Position numbers and translations under genes: made by a program
In this document: positions 10,874 through 21,113 of the stretch, piece by piece
Layout of the letters: the number at the start of each line of letters is the position of its first letter
Position numbering within the stretch: the stretch's first letter is position 1
Notes under the pieces: model-generated
The model's input: the letters and a program-made list of their open reading frames with translations, nothing else
What the model was told of the DNA's origin: nothing
The model's database searches: none
NCBI RefSeq assembly: GCF_000327065.1
Contig: NC_019936.1
Span: 3,872,001 to 3,936,000, forward strand
Direction: 5' to 3'
Length of the DNA: 64,000 nt
Origin: Stutzerimonas stutzeri RCH2
GTDB lineage: Bacteria > Pseudomonadota > Gammaproteobacteria > Pseudomonadales > Pseudomonadaceae

Positions 10874-12951
10874 CGACTCACAGCGACAGCCTGATGATTG
10901 AGAATCTTGGGAGTGAGGAAGATCAGCAGCTCGGATTTCGAGTCAGCCACAATGTCTCTCCGGAACAGGCGGCCAAGATAAGGCAGATCGCCAAGGAAAG
11001 GAACCTTGTCAACGGAACGACTCTGGGTGTTAGAGAAAACCCCGCCAATCACCACCGTCTCGCCATCATTGACCAGGATCTTGGCGTTCACCTCGTTCTT
11101 ACGAATCGTAGGAGTGCCGTTCACATCGTTGGCAAAATCGGGCTCATCCTTGGTGACCTTCACCTCCATGATGATTCGGTTGTCGGGAGTGATCTGAGGG
11201 GTAACCTCTAGCGAAAGCGCCGCCTCTACGAACGTAGTCGACGTAGCACCACTGGAACTTGCCTCCTGATATGGGATTTCCGAGCCTTTCAGGATTTTCG
11301 CTGTTTCCTTGTCGGCCGTCATGACCTTTGGCTGGGATACAACCTCCCCATTGCCCGACTTTTCCATCGCGGACAGCTCAAGATCAAGGATAAGATTATC
11401 GGTTATGTATCCGATACCGATCCCAGCCGTGCGATTGGTCACACCCATGTCGACGAAAGGAAAATTACCGCTGCTTTCGTCACCGGAGTTTCCACCCTCG
11501 TCACCGAGGTCATCGTTACCGTAAACCGCACCACGCCCGTTTGCGAACAGCTGCGTTCCGCCCCACCGTACCCCAAGCGCCTTGTCGTAGTCGACGTTAG
11601 CCTCAACGATACGAGCTTCAATCATTACCTGCCTTACTGGAATGTCTAACTGCGCCACTATGCGCCGCAGCTCATCCAGCCGCTCCTGGGTCTGATAGGC
11701 GATGATATTGTTCGTCCGATCATCAACAGCCATAGAGCCGCGCTCGTCGGTCTGCCCTTGCGTATTGGTCACCGACTGGAACAACCGCGCAATATCGGCC
11801 GCCTTGGCGTAATTAACCTGAACGACTTCCCGACGCAGCGGCGCGAGCTCAGCGATCTGGCGTTGCGATTCCAGCTCCTGGCGCTCGCGCGCAGCGATTT
11901 CGTCAGCAGGCGCCACCAGCAGCACGTTTCCGACCTGACGTTTATCCAGCCCCTTGGTCTTCAGCACCAGATCCAGCGCCTGATCCCATGGCACGTTCTG
12001 CAGACGCAAAGTGATATTGCCGCTGACTGTGTCGCTCGCCACCAGGTTCAGATCAGTGAAGTCGGCGATCAGCTGCAACACGGAGCGGACGTCAATATCC
12101 TGAAAGTTGAGCGAGAGTTTTTCACCCGAATAGGCAAAACGATCTGCTTTGCGCTTATCTGCCTCATCTTCGGTGAGAGGCTTGATACTAATGGTCAGCT
12201 TGTTATCAGTCTGATACGCCAGATAGTCGTACCGCCCAGTCGGCTCGATAGCGATGCTAGCCTTGCCTGATTGAGCTGTTGAGTCAACGAACCGTACTGG
12301 GGTTGCAAAATCCTGGACGTCGAGACGAACCCGCAACGATTCGGGCAACTGCGTCTTGTCGAAAATGACGCGAATCTTGCCGCCCTGCTCTTCGATGGTG
12401 GGACTTATCGACGGATCCGAAAGACTGATAATGACGTTTCCGGCACCGTCGTCACCGCGGCGAAAGTCGATGTTCTCGATTGCCTTACCGGCTGGCGCGA
12501 CCTTAACAGGCGCGGACACCGCAACGGGCGCCGCAGTCGCCGGCGACACAGCTGTACCCCCGCCAGCCCCGGCGCTTTCGCCAAGAACCACAAAAAGGTT
12601 ATTGCCATCCACTCGCGTGGAGTAAGGCACAAGAGACGTCAGATTAACAATGAGCCGCGTGCGTCCTTGAGCCTCGACTACCGTCACGCTTCGTGCATTA
12701 CCAACCCCTAGCTCGCGATTCTTGGCACCCAGGTTATTCGAAACGCCGGGAAGATCTAGCGCAATGCGCGCAGGCTGATCCAGTGTGTAGCCGCGCGGCG
12801 ACGCCACAGGCTCGTCAAAAGCGAGCTTCAACTCAACACGATCACCAGGCAGTGCAGCGACATCAAGGGCATTGAGCTTGGCTGCAAGCAGTGCAGGCGA
12901 AATAAACGCCGCCAGCAGAGAAACGCCCAGACGTGAAAGGGTAGTGTTCAT
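10870..12951 (-). CDS. pilQ: Type IV pilus secretin PilQ
   Basis: Outer-membrane secretin through which the type IV pilus passes. The 693-residue protein begins with a signal peptide ([23 protein letters not shown]), followed by two AMIN-like domains that bind peptidoglycan, an STN/N0 domain near residues 280-350 ([19 protein letters not shown]), an N1 domain, and the C-terminal secretin domain with [14 protein letters not shown] near the end. I choose ATG at 12951 because GGAAG lies seven bases upstream; an ATG at 12990 would add 13 residues before the signal peptide and has no clear ribosome binding site. Confidence 0.96.
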   Translation of the reverse strand: MNTTLSRLGVSLLAAFISPALLAAKLNALDVAALPGDRVELKLAFDEPVASPRGYTLDQPARIALDLPGVSNNLGAKNRELGVGNARSVTVVEAQGRTRLIVNLTSLVPYSTRVDGNNLFVVLGESAGAGGGTAVSPATAAPVAVSAPVKVAPAGKAIENIDFRRGDDGAGNVIISLSDPSISPTIEEQGGKIRVIFDKTQLPESLRVRLDVQDFATPVRFVDSTAQSGKASIAIEPTGRYDYLAYQTDNKLTISIKPLTEDEADKRKADRFAYSGEKLSLNFQDIDVRSVLQLIADFTDLNLVASDTVSGNITLRLQNVPWDQALDLVLKTKGLDKRQVGNVLLVAPADEIAARERQELESQRQIAELAPLRREVVQVNYAKAADIARLFQSVTNTQGQTDERGSMAVDDRTNNIIAYQTQERLDELRRIVAQLDIPVRQVMIEARIVEANVDYDKALGVRWGGTQLFANGRGAVYGNDDLGDEGGNSGDESSGNFPFVDMGVTNRTAGIGIGYITDNLILDLELSAMEKSGNGEVVSQPKVMTADKETAKILKGSEIPYQEASSSGATSTTFVEAALSLEVTPQITPDNRIIMEVKVTKDEPDFANDVNGTPTIRKNEVNAKILVNDGETVVIGGVFSNTQSRSVDKVPFLGDLPYLGRLFRRDIVADSKSELLIFLTPKILNHQAVAVSR

Positions 12952-13005
12952 AAATTGCTTCCGTTGTGCAGACCGGTAAAGGTTTTCCATGCTTTTTGCC
13001 CCGCG

Positions 13006-13533
13006 CTAGGCGCGCTCTTTCAAAGTCAGACTGCGCGGGCGCTCAAGCCACCCACCCTCTCCATCAGGAACGATTTCCACTACGTCCACCCCGGCTTCGC
13101 TGATCTCGACTATCCGGCCGTGATTGCGCCCCAGATAGTCACCAATCTTGACGCGATGAACCCCGTCACCACCCTTGATAAGCGCGTACCGTCCCCCTCC
13201 ATTGGTAAGCGTACCGACCATGGTGAAATTCTCGATATTGAAACCTTCAAGGAACTGCTTAACTCGAGCCTCGTCAGGCTGGATATCCTTTGATCCTCTT
13301 TGTCGCTGAGCCAGATCGAGCTTTACCGGCGGCTGAAAAGGATGACGCAAGGCCGCCGCACTATAGGTAAAGGCCTCGTACGGTATAAATGCGGGGAGCG
13401 GTTCGATAGTGCCCTTTGGCTTAGCCCTCACCTCATCCATGTACTGCTGAAGGTCGTTGAAATCGGTACCGCCGCCGCAGCCCGAAAGCAGTGCCAGGCT
13501 TAAACCCAGCGCAGTGAGTAGCCCGCCCCTCAT
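13006..13533 (-). CDS. pilP: Type IV pilus assembly lipoprotein PilP
   Basis: Inner-membrane lipoprotein of the pilus alignment complex; it links PilN/PilO to PilQ in the periplasm. The 175-residue protein has a signal peptide with lipobox LLSGC, so the lipidated residue should be C19. The globular C-terminal part (about 85-170, with GGRYALIKGGDGVHRVKIGDY) is the beta-sandwich that contacts the secretin. The start overlaps the pilO stop by four bases. Confidence 0.95.
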   Translation of the reverse strand: MRGGLLTALGLSLALLSGCGGGTDFNDLQQYMDEVRAKPKGTIEPLPAFIPYEAFTYSAAALRHPFQPPVKLDLAQRQRGSKDIQPDEARVKQFLEGFNIENFTMVGTLTNGGGRYALIKGGDGVHRVKIGDYLGRNHGRIVEISEAGVDVVEIVPDGEGGWLERPRSLTLKERA

Positions 13534-14153
13534 TTCTGCAGCCCCTTGTCGTTATAGCGATAAGTCTTGGCAACAATACTCATCCGCAGCTTCGATGTAG
13601 TTTCATTCTTTTCCGGAATAATCTCGAAATCGTGCAGCGTAACAATACGAGGAAGACTTGAAACTCCGCTCACAAAAGTAGCTAAATCGTGATAACCACC
13701 TACGACTTTGATGTTTATTGGTAATTCGATATAAAACTGCTGCGCCACTTCCGGCTGAAGCTTGATTTCTTCAAACTCCAACCCACTCCCCAAGCCCGTA
13801 CGAGTAATGTCCTCCAACAACCCCGGGACTTCAGTGTCGCTTGGCAGTTGCCGAAGCAAGGCTCCGAACGAAGTCTCCATCTCGGCCATCTGTTCCTTGT
13901 AAGCTTCCAGATTGGCCGCCTGGAATGCTTTAGTAGAGAACTGCTGCTTTAACGACACTTCCTGAGCGCGCTGCTGCTCCAACTGAAGCTGCATATCCTG
14001 CAGATGAAAGTAGTAACCCAGGGCAAGTACTGCAGCGAGCAAAAAAGCTCCTGCAATAAATTTAACCGGCCCTGGCCAAGAGCCGAGGTTATTTAGGTCA
14101 AGGTCCGCAAAGTCGACTTTACGAAGACTATCCAGCGAATCAGCTAGACTCAT
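13530..14153 (-). CDS. pilO: Type IV pilus inner-membrane protein PilO
   Basis: A 207-residue bitopic protein that pairs with PilN in the alignment complex. It has a short cytoplasmic N-terminus, one transmembrane helix near residues 30-48 (FIAGAFLLAAVLALGYYF), a coiled-coil stretch rich in Gln and Glu (about 50-90), and a periplasmic ferredoxin-like domain. Its start overlaps the pilN stop by four bases. A hand count over 13561-13740 gives about 39% GC, far below the surrounding genes. Confidence 0.95.
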   Translation of the reverse strand: MSLADSLDSLRKVDFADLDLNNLGSWPGPVKFIAGAFLLAAVLALGYYFHLQDMQLQLEQQRAQEVSLKQQFSTKAFQAANLEAYKEQMAEMETSFGALLRQLPSDTEVPGLLEDITRTGLGSGLEFEEIKLQPEVAQQFYIELPINIKVVGGYHDLATFVSGVSSLPRIVTLHDFEIIPEKNETTSKLRMSIVAKTYRYNDKGLQK

Positions 14154-14721
14154 GGTTTCGCTCCTTCCGTAGAGACACCCGGCTGCGTTTGCTGCACCGT
14201 CAGCTGGAACACATTCTCTTGATCCACAGCACCAGCGGTGACTGCTTTAACTTCGTTCAGGTTGGGCGCCTGGAGCCAATCGGAAGCGTCGAGGTTTCGC
14301 ATCAGATTTGAAACGCGATTATTGGATTCAGCAGCGCCGACGATTGCAATATTGCTGCCAGCCATCTTCAGCGACGTGAAATAAACCCCGTCAGGCAACG
14401 TTCTGACAAGCTGATCAAATACCCGCCCAATAATTGGCCGGTTACCTTGAAGGTCCTGAATGATCTTCATGCGCTCCAAGAGCTGTTGCCTGCGCTCTTT
14501 AAGCTCCTTGATCTCGTTTATCCGCGCATCGAGAACCGCAATTTCCTTTTTGACGAACTCATTTCGAGCGTTTTGATTCTCTATAGCACCTTGGTAATAG
14601 CGGTCACCGAGGAACACTAATCCCGCCGCGACAACAAGCACGCCGACGAGAGATGCGAGAAAACGCTGCTTTCGCTCTTCCCGTAGCTGTTCACGCCACG
14701 GGAGTAAGTTGATTTGCGCCA

Positions 14722-14722
<1 letters not shown>
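14150..14722 (-). CDS. pilN: Type IV pilus inner-membrane protein PilN
   Basis: A 190-residue bitopic protein. The cytoplasmic N-terminus carries INLLPWRE (residues 4-11), the conserved peptide known to dock into PilM. A transmembrane helix follows at about 23-42, then a coiled coil and a periplasmic domain that dimerises with PilO. The start shares one base with the pilM stop (TGATG), a tight translational coupling. Confidence 0.95.
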
Positions 14723-15813
<1,091 letters not shown>

Positions 15814-15838
15814 TTACGGATTAATTATGTTTATCCAC

Positions 15839-15867
15839 ATTAGATAACAGCCTTGACAGAAGCGCAA
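15839..15867 (-). promoter_or_regulatory. Putative sigma-70 promoter for pilM
   Basis: On the minus strand TTGCGC (15862-15867) and TCTAAT (15839-15844) are separated by 17 bases, about 50 bases before the pilM start. Matches to consensus are moderate. Confidence 0.45.
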
Positions 15868-15892
15868 ATGGCTACCCGGCAAAAAAAGCGCA

Positions 15893-15898
15893 TATAAT
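15893..15898 (+). promoter_or_regulatory. Putative -10 element for ponA
   Basis: A perfect TATAAT lies about 70 bases before the ponA ATG. No good -35 is found at the normal distance, so this is a weak call. Confidence 0.35.
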
Positions 15899-15966
15899 GT
15901 GAACGGTTTTCCCTTTCAGCATCGCCGCCGCTCCTCCCCTCAAAATCCTGGATTCCAAGAACCCCG

Positions 15967-18396
15967 ATGCGTTTTTTGAAATTTCTTCTCTGGTCGTGCT
16001 TCGCAGTTTTTTGCGCCCTGTTGCTCAGCATCAGCGGTGCTTTTCTCTACCTCAGTCCGAACCTTCCCTCGGTCGACTCACTTCGCAGCATACAGCTACA
16101 GATCCCGCTACGCGTCTACAGCGCTGACGACAAGCTGATCGCAGAGTTCGGCGAGATGCGACGCTCGCCGATTCGTTTCGAAGACATTCCCCAGGAGTTC
16201 ATCCAGGCGTTGCTCGCCGCGGAGGATGACAATTTCGCTAATCATTATGGCGTCGACATAACCGGCCTGATGCGCGCTGCCACGCAATTATTGAAAAGCG
16301 GACAGATTCAGACCGGTGGCAGCACCATCACGATGCAGGTGGCGAAGAACTACTTCCTCACCAGCGAACGAAGCTTCTCACGCAAAATCAACGAGATCCT
16401 CCTAGCGCTGCAAATCGAACGCGAACTCAGCAAAAACGAGATTCTCGAGCTGTACGTCAACAAGATCTACCTTGGTAATCGGGCCTACGGTATCGAGGCA
16501 GCCTCCCAGGTCTACTACGGCAAATCCATTTCTGAACTGAGCGTTGCACAGCTCGCGATGATCGCAGGACTTCCCAAGGCCCCCTCCGCATTCAACCCAG
16601 TGGTCAACCCAGCCCGCAGCAAAGAGCGGCGCGACTGGATCCTGGGGCGCATGTTCAGATTGGGCTCACTGGATGAATCTAGTTATCGGCAGGCGCTGGC
16701 TGAACCTGAGACCGCGCGATACCACGGAGCCGCTCCCGAACTGGATGCATCGTATATTGCCGAAATGGCCCGCGCAGAAATGGTCGGACGCTTCGGCAGC
16801 GCTGCATACACTGACGGGTTCAGGGTACAGACCACCGTTTCGAGCGAGCGCCAGGTAGCCGCAAACAACGCGCTCAACAGCGGACTCATTGAATACGACC
16901 AGCGTCATGGTTATCGCGGACCGGAGGCTCGCCTTGCCGATGTGCCGCGCGAGAACTGGGCGCAAGAATTGGCCAAGTATCGCGGCCTATCCGGCCTGCA
17001 ACCGGCCGTAGTGACGCAAGTCGACACTGCCGGCATCCTTGCCCTAACCAGGGACGGCAAAGAACAAACGGTGAGTTGGGACAGCATGAAGTGGGCCCGC
17101 CCGCATCTCGGGATCAACAGCATGGGACCCAGACCACAGCGCCCGGCAGACGTGGTCAAGGTAGGCGATGTCATACGCATTCGCTGGCAGGATGAGGCCG
17201 CGCTGTTCAGCCAAGTACCCCAGGCACAGGCAGCTCTGGTTTCCCTCGACCCGCAAGATGGCTCGATCGAAGCCTTGGCGGGCGGATTCTCTTTTGGCCA
17301 GAGCAACTACAACCGCGCCATTCAAGCCAAGCGCCAGCCTGGCTCGAGCTTCAAACCCTTCATCTATAGCGCGGCACTGGACGCCGGTTACACCGCCGCG
17401 AGCCTGGTCAACGACTCCCCCATCGTCTTCGTCGAGCAAGGCATGGATCGCATCTGGCGCCCGAAGAACGACAACAACACCTTCCTCGGCCCGATCAGGA
17501 TGCGGGAGGCACTATACAAATCGAGAAACCTGGTTTCGATCCGCCTGCTGCAGACAATGGGCATCGACCATACCGTCGATTACATCAGCCGCTTCGGCTT
17601 CAATCTGCAGGACCTGCCGCGCAACCTTTCGCTGGCTCTGGGCACTGCGACCCTGACGCCAATGGAGATCGCCACTGGCTGGACCACCTTCGCCAATGGC
17701 GGCTACAAGATCGAGCCGTACCTGATCCAACGCATCGAAGACCGCGAGGGTAATCTGGTATTCGAGGCCAATCCGGCAAGAGTCCCACCACCCGATGATC
17801 AGCCTGCGGCTGCGGTCGCCGACACCTTTGCTGCGCCGCCTAGCCGAGCGCTCGACACAGACGAGTCGACAGACGCGGGACCGCGCTATGCCGAGCAAGT
17901 GCTGGATGAGCGTACCGCCTACATCATGACCAGCATGCTGCAGGACGTTATCAAGCGAGGCACGGGGCGTCGCGCGCTGGCCATGGGCCGAAATGACATT
18001 GCTGGCAAAACCGGTACCACCAACGACTCGATAGACAGCTGGTTCTCCGGCTATAACGCCGACATCGTCACCACGGTGTGGGCCGGCTTCGACCAACCGC
18101 AGAGTCTCGGGCGCAACGAGTATGGCGGCACGGTCGCACTGCCGATCTGGATGACCTTTATGAGCGCCGTGCTCAAGGACATGCCCGAGCATCCACCGGC
18201 GGAGCCGAACGGATTGCTCAAATTGCGTATCGACCCGGTTAGTGGCCGAGCGGCCACGCCGGGCACACCCGACGCCTACTTCGAGGTGTTCAAAAGCGAA
18301 GATTCGCCGCCGCCGATGGGCGAGGTCGATCCGGGCTATCAGGCACCTGGCAGTCCGCTGCCCGCCGACGAAGCGGCGCCGCTCGATCTGTTCTGA
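15967..18396 (+). CDS. ponA: Penicillin-binding protein 1A (class A bifunctional)
   Basis: Bifunctional peptidoglycan synthase of 809 residues. An N-terminal membrane anchor (about 5-28) precedes the GT51 glycosyltransferase domain, with the catalytic Glu in AAEDDNFANHYGVD (E86), and a transpeptidase domain with active-site S460 in SSFK and the KTGT box at residues 681-684. The insert with an OB-like fold between the two domains is typical of Pseudomonas PBP1a. It is divergent from pilM, a conserved arrangement. Downstream is a strong bidirectional terminator. Confidence 0.97.
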   Translation: MRFLKFLLWSCFAVFCALLLSISGAFLYLSPNLPSVDSLRSIQLQIPLRVYSADDKLIAEFGEMRRSPIRFEDIPQEFIQALLAAEDDNFANHYGVDITGLMRAATQLLKSGQIQTGGSTITMQVAKNYFLTSERSFSRKINEILLALQIERELSKNEILELYVNKIYLGNRAYGIEAASQVYYGKSISELSVAQLAMIAGLPKAPSAFNPVVNPARSKERRDWILGRMFRLGSLDESSYRQALAEPETARYHGAAPELDASYIAEMARAEMVGRFGSAAYTDGFRVQTTVSSERQVAANNALNSGLIEYDQRHGYRGPEARLADVPRENWAQELAKYRGLSGLQPAVVTQVDTAGILALTRDGKEQTVSWDSMKWARPHLGINSMGPRPQRPADVVKVGDVIRIRWQDEAALFSQVPQAQAALVSLDPQDGSIEALAGGFSFGQSNYNRAIQAKRQPGSSFKPFIYSAALDAGYTAASLVNDSPIVFVEQGMDRIWRPKNDNNTFLGPIRMREALYKSRNLVSIRLLQTMGIDHTVDYISRFGFNLQDLPRNLSLALGTATLTPMEIATGWTTFANGGYKIEPYLIQRIEDREGNLVFEANPARVPPPDDQPAAAVADTFAAPPSRALDTDESTDAGPRYAEQVLDERTAYIMTSMLQDVIKRGTGRRALAMGRNDIAGKTGTTNDSIDSWFSGYNADIVTTVWAGFDQPQSLGRNEYGGTVALPIWMTFMSAVLKDMPEHPPAEPNGLLKLRIDPVSGRAATPGTPDAYFEVFKSEDSPPPMGEVDPGYQAPGSPLPADEAAPLDLF

Positions 18397-18421
18397 TCGC
18401 CTATCCAGTTATTCGGATCAT

Positions 18422-18449
18422 AAAAAACCCCGCCAAGGCGGGGTTTTTT
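18422..18449. terminator. Bidirectional terminator between ponA and maeB
   Basis: Perfect arms AAAAAACCCCGCC and GGCGGGGTTTTTT with a minimal loop serve the convergent genes ponA and maeB. Confidence 0.9.
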
Positions 18450-18461
18450 ATTCAACGCTGA

Positions 18462-19730
18462 TCAGCCGTTGAATACGTCGTGCACCGACTGCAGCGGGTA
18501 GTGCGACGGATAAGGCAGCGTTGCAACGCCGCTTTCAATCGCCGCCTTGGCCACTGCGTCGGACACCAGCGTAATCAGACGCGGGTCCATGGGCTTCGGG
18601 ATAATGTACTCGCGACCGAACTCCAGGCTGTCCACTCCATAAGCGGCAGCCACTTCAGCCGGCACCGGCAGCTTGGCAAGATCGCGCAACGCGATGGCCG
18701 CTGCGATTTTCATCTCCTCGTTAATGCGCTTGGCGCGCACGTCCAGCGCGCCACGGAAGATGAACGGGAAGCCAAGCACGTTATTGACCTGGTTCGGATA
18801 GTCAGAACGACCGGTGGCCATGATCACGTCGGAACGCGTTGCATGGGCCAGCTCGGGACTGATCTCCGGATCAGGATTGGAACAGGCGAAAACAACCGGG
18901 TTGGCCGCCATGCGCTTGAGCCCGTCAGGACTCAGCAGGTTGGCACCGGACAGGCCGACGAAAACGTCGGCGCCTTCGAGGGCATCGTCCAGGGTGCGCT
19001 TGTCGGTTTCGTGGGCGAACACAGCCTTGTACTGATTCAGATCGTCACGACCGGCGTGGATCACGCCCTTGCGGTCGATCATGAAGATATTTTCGATTTT
19101 GGCACCCATGCTGACCAGCAGCTTCATGCACGAAGTCGCAGCCGCACCAGCGCCGAGGCAGACGATCTTCGCCTGCTCCAATGTCTTGCCGGCAATTTCC
19201 AGCGCGTTGAGCATGCCTGCGGCGGTGACGATGGCGGTGCCATGCTGGTCGTCGTGAAACACCGGAATGTCGCACTGTTCGATCAGCGCACGCTCGATTT
19301 CAAAGCACTCGGGCGCCTTGATGTCCTCGAGGTTGATGCCACCGAAAGTGATGGAGATACGCTTGACGGTATCGATGAAAGCCTGAGGACTTTCGGCATC
19401 GACTTCGATGTCGAAGACGTCGACACCGGCGAATCGCTTGAACAGCACGCCTTTGCCTTCCATCACCGGCTTGGATGCCAGTGGGCCGAGGTTGCCCAGG
19501 CCGAGAATAGCGGTGCCATCGGAGATAACCGCCACCAGGTTGCCTTTGCCGGTGTAACGGTAAGCCAGCTCCGCATCGCGCGCGATTTCGCGCACAGGCT
19601 CGGCGACACCCGGGCTGTACGCCAGAGACAGATCACGAGCGGTAGCGGTGGGCTTGGTCAGCTCGACGCTCAGTTTTCCCGGACGGGGTTGGGCATGGTA
19701 TTCGAGCGCGGCAGTTTTCAGGTCAGTCAT
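18462..19730 (-). CDS. maeB: NADP-dependent malic enzyme (short form)
   Basis: Oxidatively decarboxylates malate to pyruvate, yielding NADPH. The 422-residue protein contains the malic-enzyme segment [12 protein letters not shown], the metal-binding [11 protein letters not shown], and a Rossmann motif [13 protein letters not shown]. It ends without the phosphotransacetylase-like domain seen in the longer MaeB of enteric bacteria, so it belongs to the short bacterial form found in Pseudomonas. It is monocistronic, converging with ponA. Cofactor preference is inferred from family. Confidence 0.93.
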   Translation of the reverse strand: MTDLKTAALEYHAQPRPGKLSVELTKPTATARDLSLAYSPGVAEPVREIARDAELAYRYTGKGNLVAVISDGTAILGLGNLGPLASKPVMEGKGVLFKRFAGVDVFDIEVDAESPQAFIDTVKRISITFGGINLEDIKAPECFEIERALIEQCDIPVFHDDQHGTAIVTAAGMLNALEIAGKTLEQAKIVCLGAGAAATSCMKLLVSMGAKIENIFMIDRKGVIHAGRDDLNQYKAVFAHETDKRTLDDALEGADVFVGLSGANLLSPDGLKRMAANPVVFACSNPDPEISPELAHATRSDVIMATGRSDYPNQVNNVLGFPFIFRGALDVRAKRINEEMKIAAAIALRDLAKLPVPAEVAAAYGVDSLEFGREYIIPKPMDPRLITLVSDAVAKAAIESGVATLPYPSHYPLQSVHDVFNG

Positions 19731-19886
19731 GTGGCATTTCCGCTTATTTTACTGGGACAGACAGGCGGTCGAGCATACGCCAAGAACAAGCGCAGTCACA
19801 AGCCAGTCGGCAAGCTGGCTGTCAAGCCCGCGCCAATACGACTTTCCGGGTAGACTCACGCCGCGCTCGGCGGAGAAACAGAGAGC

Positions 19887-20684
19887 TCAGCGAGACTGGC
19901 CAAGCATGGCCGGATGGGTAACCCGCAGCATCCAGCGAGCCTGGCCAGCCGCCGCCCGTCCGCGGCGATCGACTACCCAACCTCTCGGCTCGAGTCGCTT
20001 ACCGGCGAGCGCATCCAGAGCGCGAAGATCGAACGCGTCGAATGCCTGCACAGGTATATGCACGACCAGCGGGCCCTCCATCTCTAGCCAGTAGCCGCCG
20101 CGATTGCGCTCTACCCGCGCCACCTTGGCTTCGATCAGCGCAAAACCTCCCTGCCTGAGTGACTGCGGGGAGCGCGGAGTCAGCTTGCGCCAGACACCCA
20201 GACGCTCATACCGCCCATGCTGCTCCGCCCGCTGATGGCAGGCCACCAATGCGGTGTTTGGCGCAATCGCGACCATGAGTCCGAGGCCCTCGGCAAGCAG
20301 CGACGCCTCGAGATTGATGCCATTGGCGTCATAGGCGTGAGCCAGGATGCGCCCGTAGCGATCCTGACGCTCACGCCCCACGACCAGCCCAACTCGGCCA
20401 TCGCTGGCTTTCACCAATGCCTGCAGCCTTCGCTGTGCCGCTACAGCGTACGGCTCCGCCTTGCGCCCCTCACGCCCCAGCTCCGGCGTATTGATACCGA
20501 TCAGCCGAACGCTGCGACCATCGCCCAGGCGCAGCGTGTCGCCATCGATCACCCGCGCCACATCCACCAGCGGCAGGCGCCCTGGAGACGGGCAGAAGAA
20601 CGCCAGCGTTGACGCGTGCCAGAAGACGGAAACGAAAAAGGCGCCCACAAGGGACGCCTTTTTTATGTGCTCGGAAAACCTCAT
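19887..20684 (-). CDS. Secreted thermonuclease-family (SNase-like) nuclease
   Basis: A 265-residue protein with a signal-peptide-like N-terminus (about residues 1-32, KKASLVGAFFVSVFWHAS) and a staphylococcal-nuclease fold. Motifs include ARVIDGDTLRL, the catalytic Arg and Glu in VRLIGINTPELGREG, and the second Arg in RQDRYGRILA. It should cut DNA or RNA outside the cytoplasm; the true substrate is unknown. Start ATG at 20684 lies 20 bases after the rpmE stop. Codons 8-17 coincide with the rpmE intrinsic terminator, so expression may depend on readthrough. Confidence 0.85.
   Translation of the reverse strand: MRFSEHIKKASLVGAFFVSVFWHASTLAFFCPSPGRLPLVDVARVIDGDTLRLGDGRSVRLIGINTPELGREGRKAEPYAVAAQRRLQALVKASDGRVGLVVGRERQDRYGRILAHAYDANGINLEASLLAEGLGLMVAIAPNTALVACHQRAEQHGRYERLGVWRKLTPRSPQSLRQGGFALIEAKVARVERNRGGYWLEMEGPLVVHIPVQAFDAFDLRALDALAGKRLEPRGWVVDRRGRAAAGQARWMLRVTHPAMLGQSR
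20635..20664 (-). terminator. rpmE terminator lying inside the nuclease coding region
   Basis: On the minus strand five A residues, GGCGTCCC, loop TTGT, GGGCGCC and five T residues form an intrinsic terminator with one bulged base, 40 bases after the rpmE stop. The same bases encode KKASLVGAFF of the downstream nuclease. Confidence 0.75.
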
Positions 20685-20704
20685 CGGATTCCCGGTACGC
20701 CAGC

Positions 20705-20917
20705 TTACTTGGCGCCGAACACACCGAAACGCTGCTTGAAGCGATCGATACGGCCGCCGGTATCCAGTACCTTCTGCTTGCCGGTGTAGAACGGGTGGCA
20801 CTCGGAGCACACGTCGAGGCTCAGGTTCTTGCCCAGCGTGGAACGGGTCTTGATGACGTTGCCACAGCTGCAGGTGGCCTCGATTTCTACGTAATTCGGA
20901 TGGATATCGGCTTTCAT
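20705..20917 (-). CDS. rpmE: 50S ribosomal protein L31, zinc-binding type
   Basis: A 70-residue large-subunit ribosomal protein. It has the four cysteines C16, C18, C37 and C40 that define the zinc-containing (C+) form. ATG at 20917 starts the canonical [10 protein letters not shown] and is preceded by AGAGGA; the frame extends ten codons upstream but these do not resemble L31. The ribosome binding site is part of a small AATCC/GGATT inverted repeat at 20922-20935, which could modulate initiation. Confidence 0.97.
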   Translation of the reverse strand: MKADIHPNYVEIEATCSCGNVIKTRSTLGKNLSLDVCSECHPFYTGKQKVLDTGGRIDRFKQRFGVFGAK

Positions 20918-20985
20918 GGTGAATCCTCTAGGATTGTGTGCCGCCACCCGACCCTATGTCGAGTACCGCACGAAGTAGGGCGCGA

Positions 20986-21013
20986 ATCATACCAGAGCGC
21001 TAGGGTGATGCAA
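20986..21013 (-). promoter_or_regulatory. Putative sigma-70 promoter for rpmE
   Basis: On the minus strand TTGCAT (21008-21013) and TATGAT (20986-20991) are 16 bases apart, about 70 bases before the rpmE ATG. This is one of the best promoter matches in the window. Confidence 0.6.
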
Positions 21014-21113
21014 GCGCAGGCGACAGGCGCACCGGCCCGCCGAAGATATGCTTACCATCGGCGCCAAACCGTACGATCGTTTACCATCTGCGCTCTTTGC
21101 CAAGGAACACCGC

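Noticed and set aside
15853..15898. TTGACA at 15853 with TATAAT at 15893 as a ponA promoter
   Set aside because: The hexamers are 34 bases apart, twice the usable spacing.
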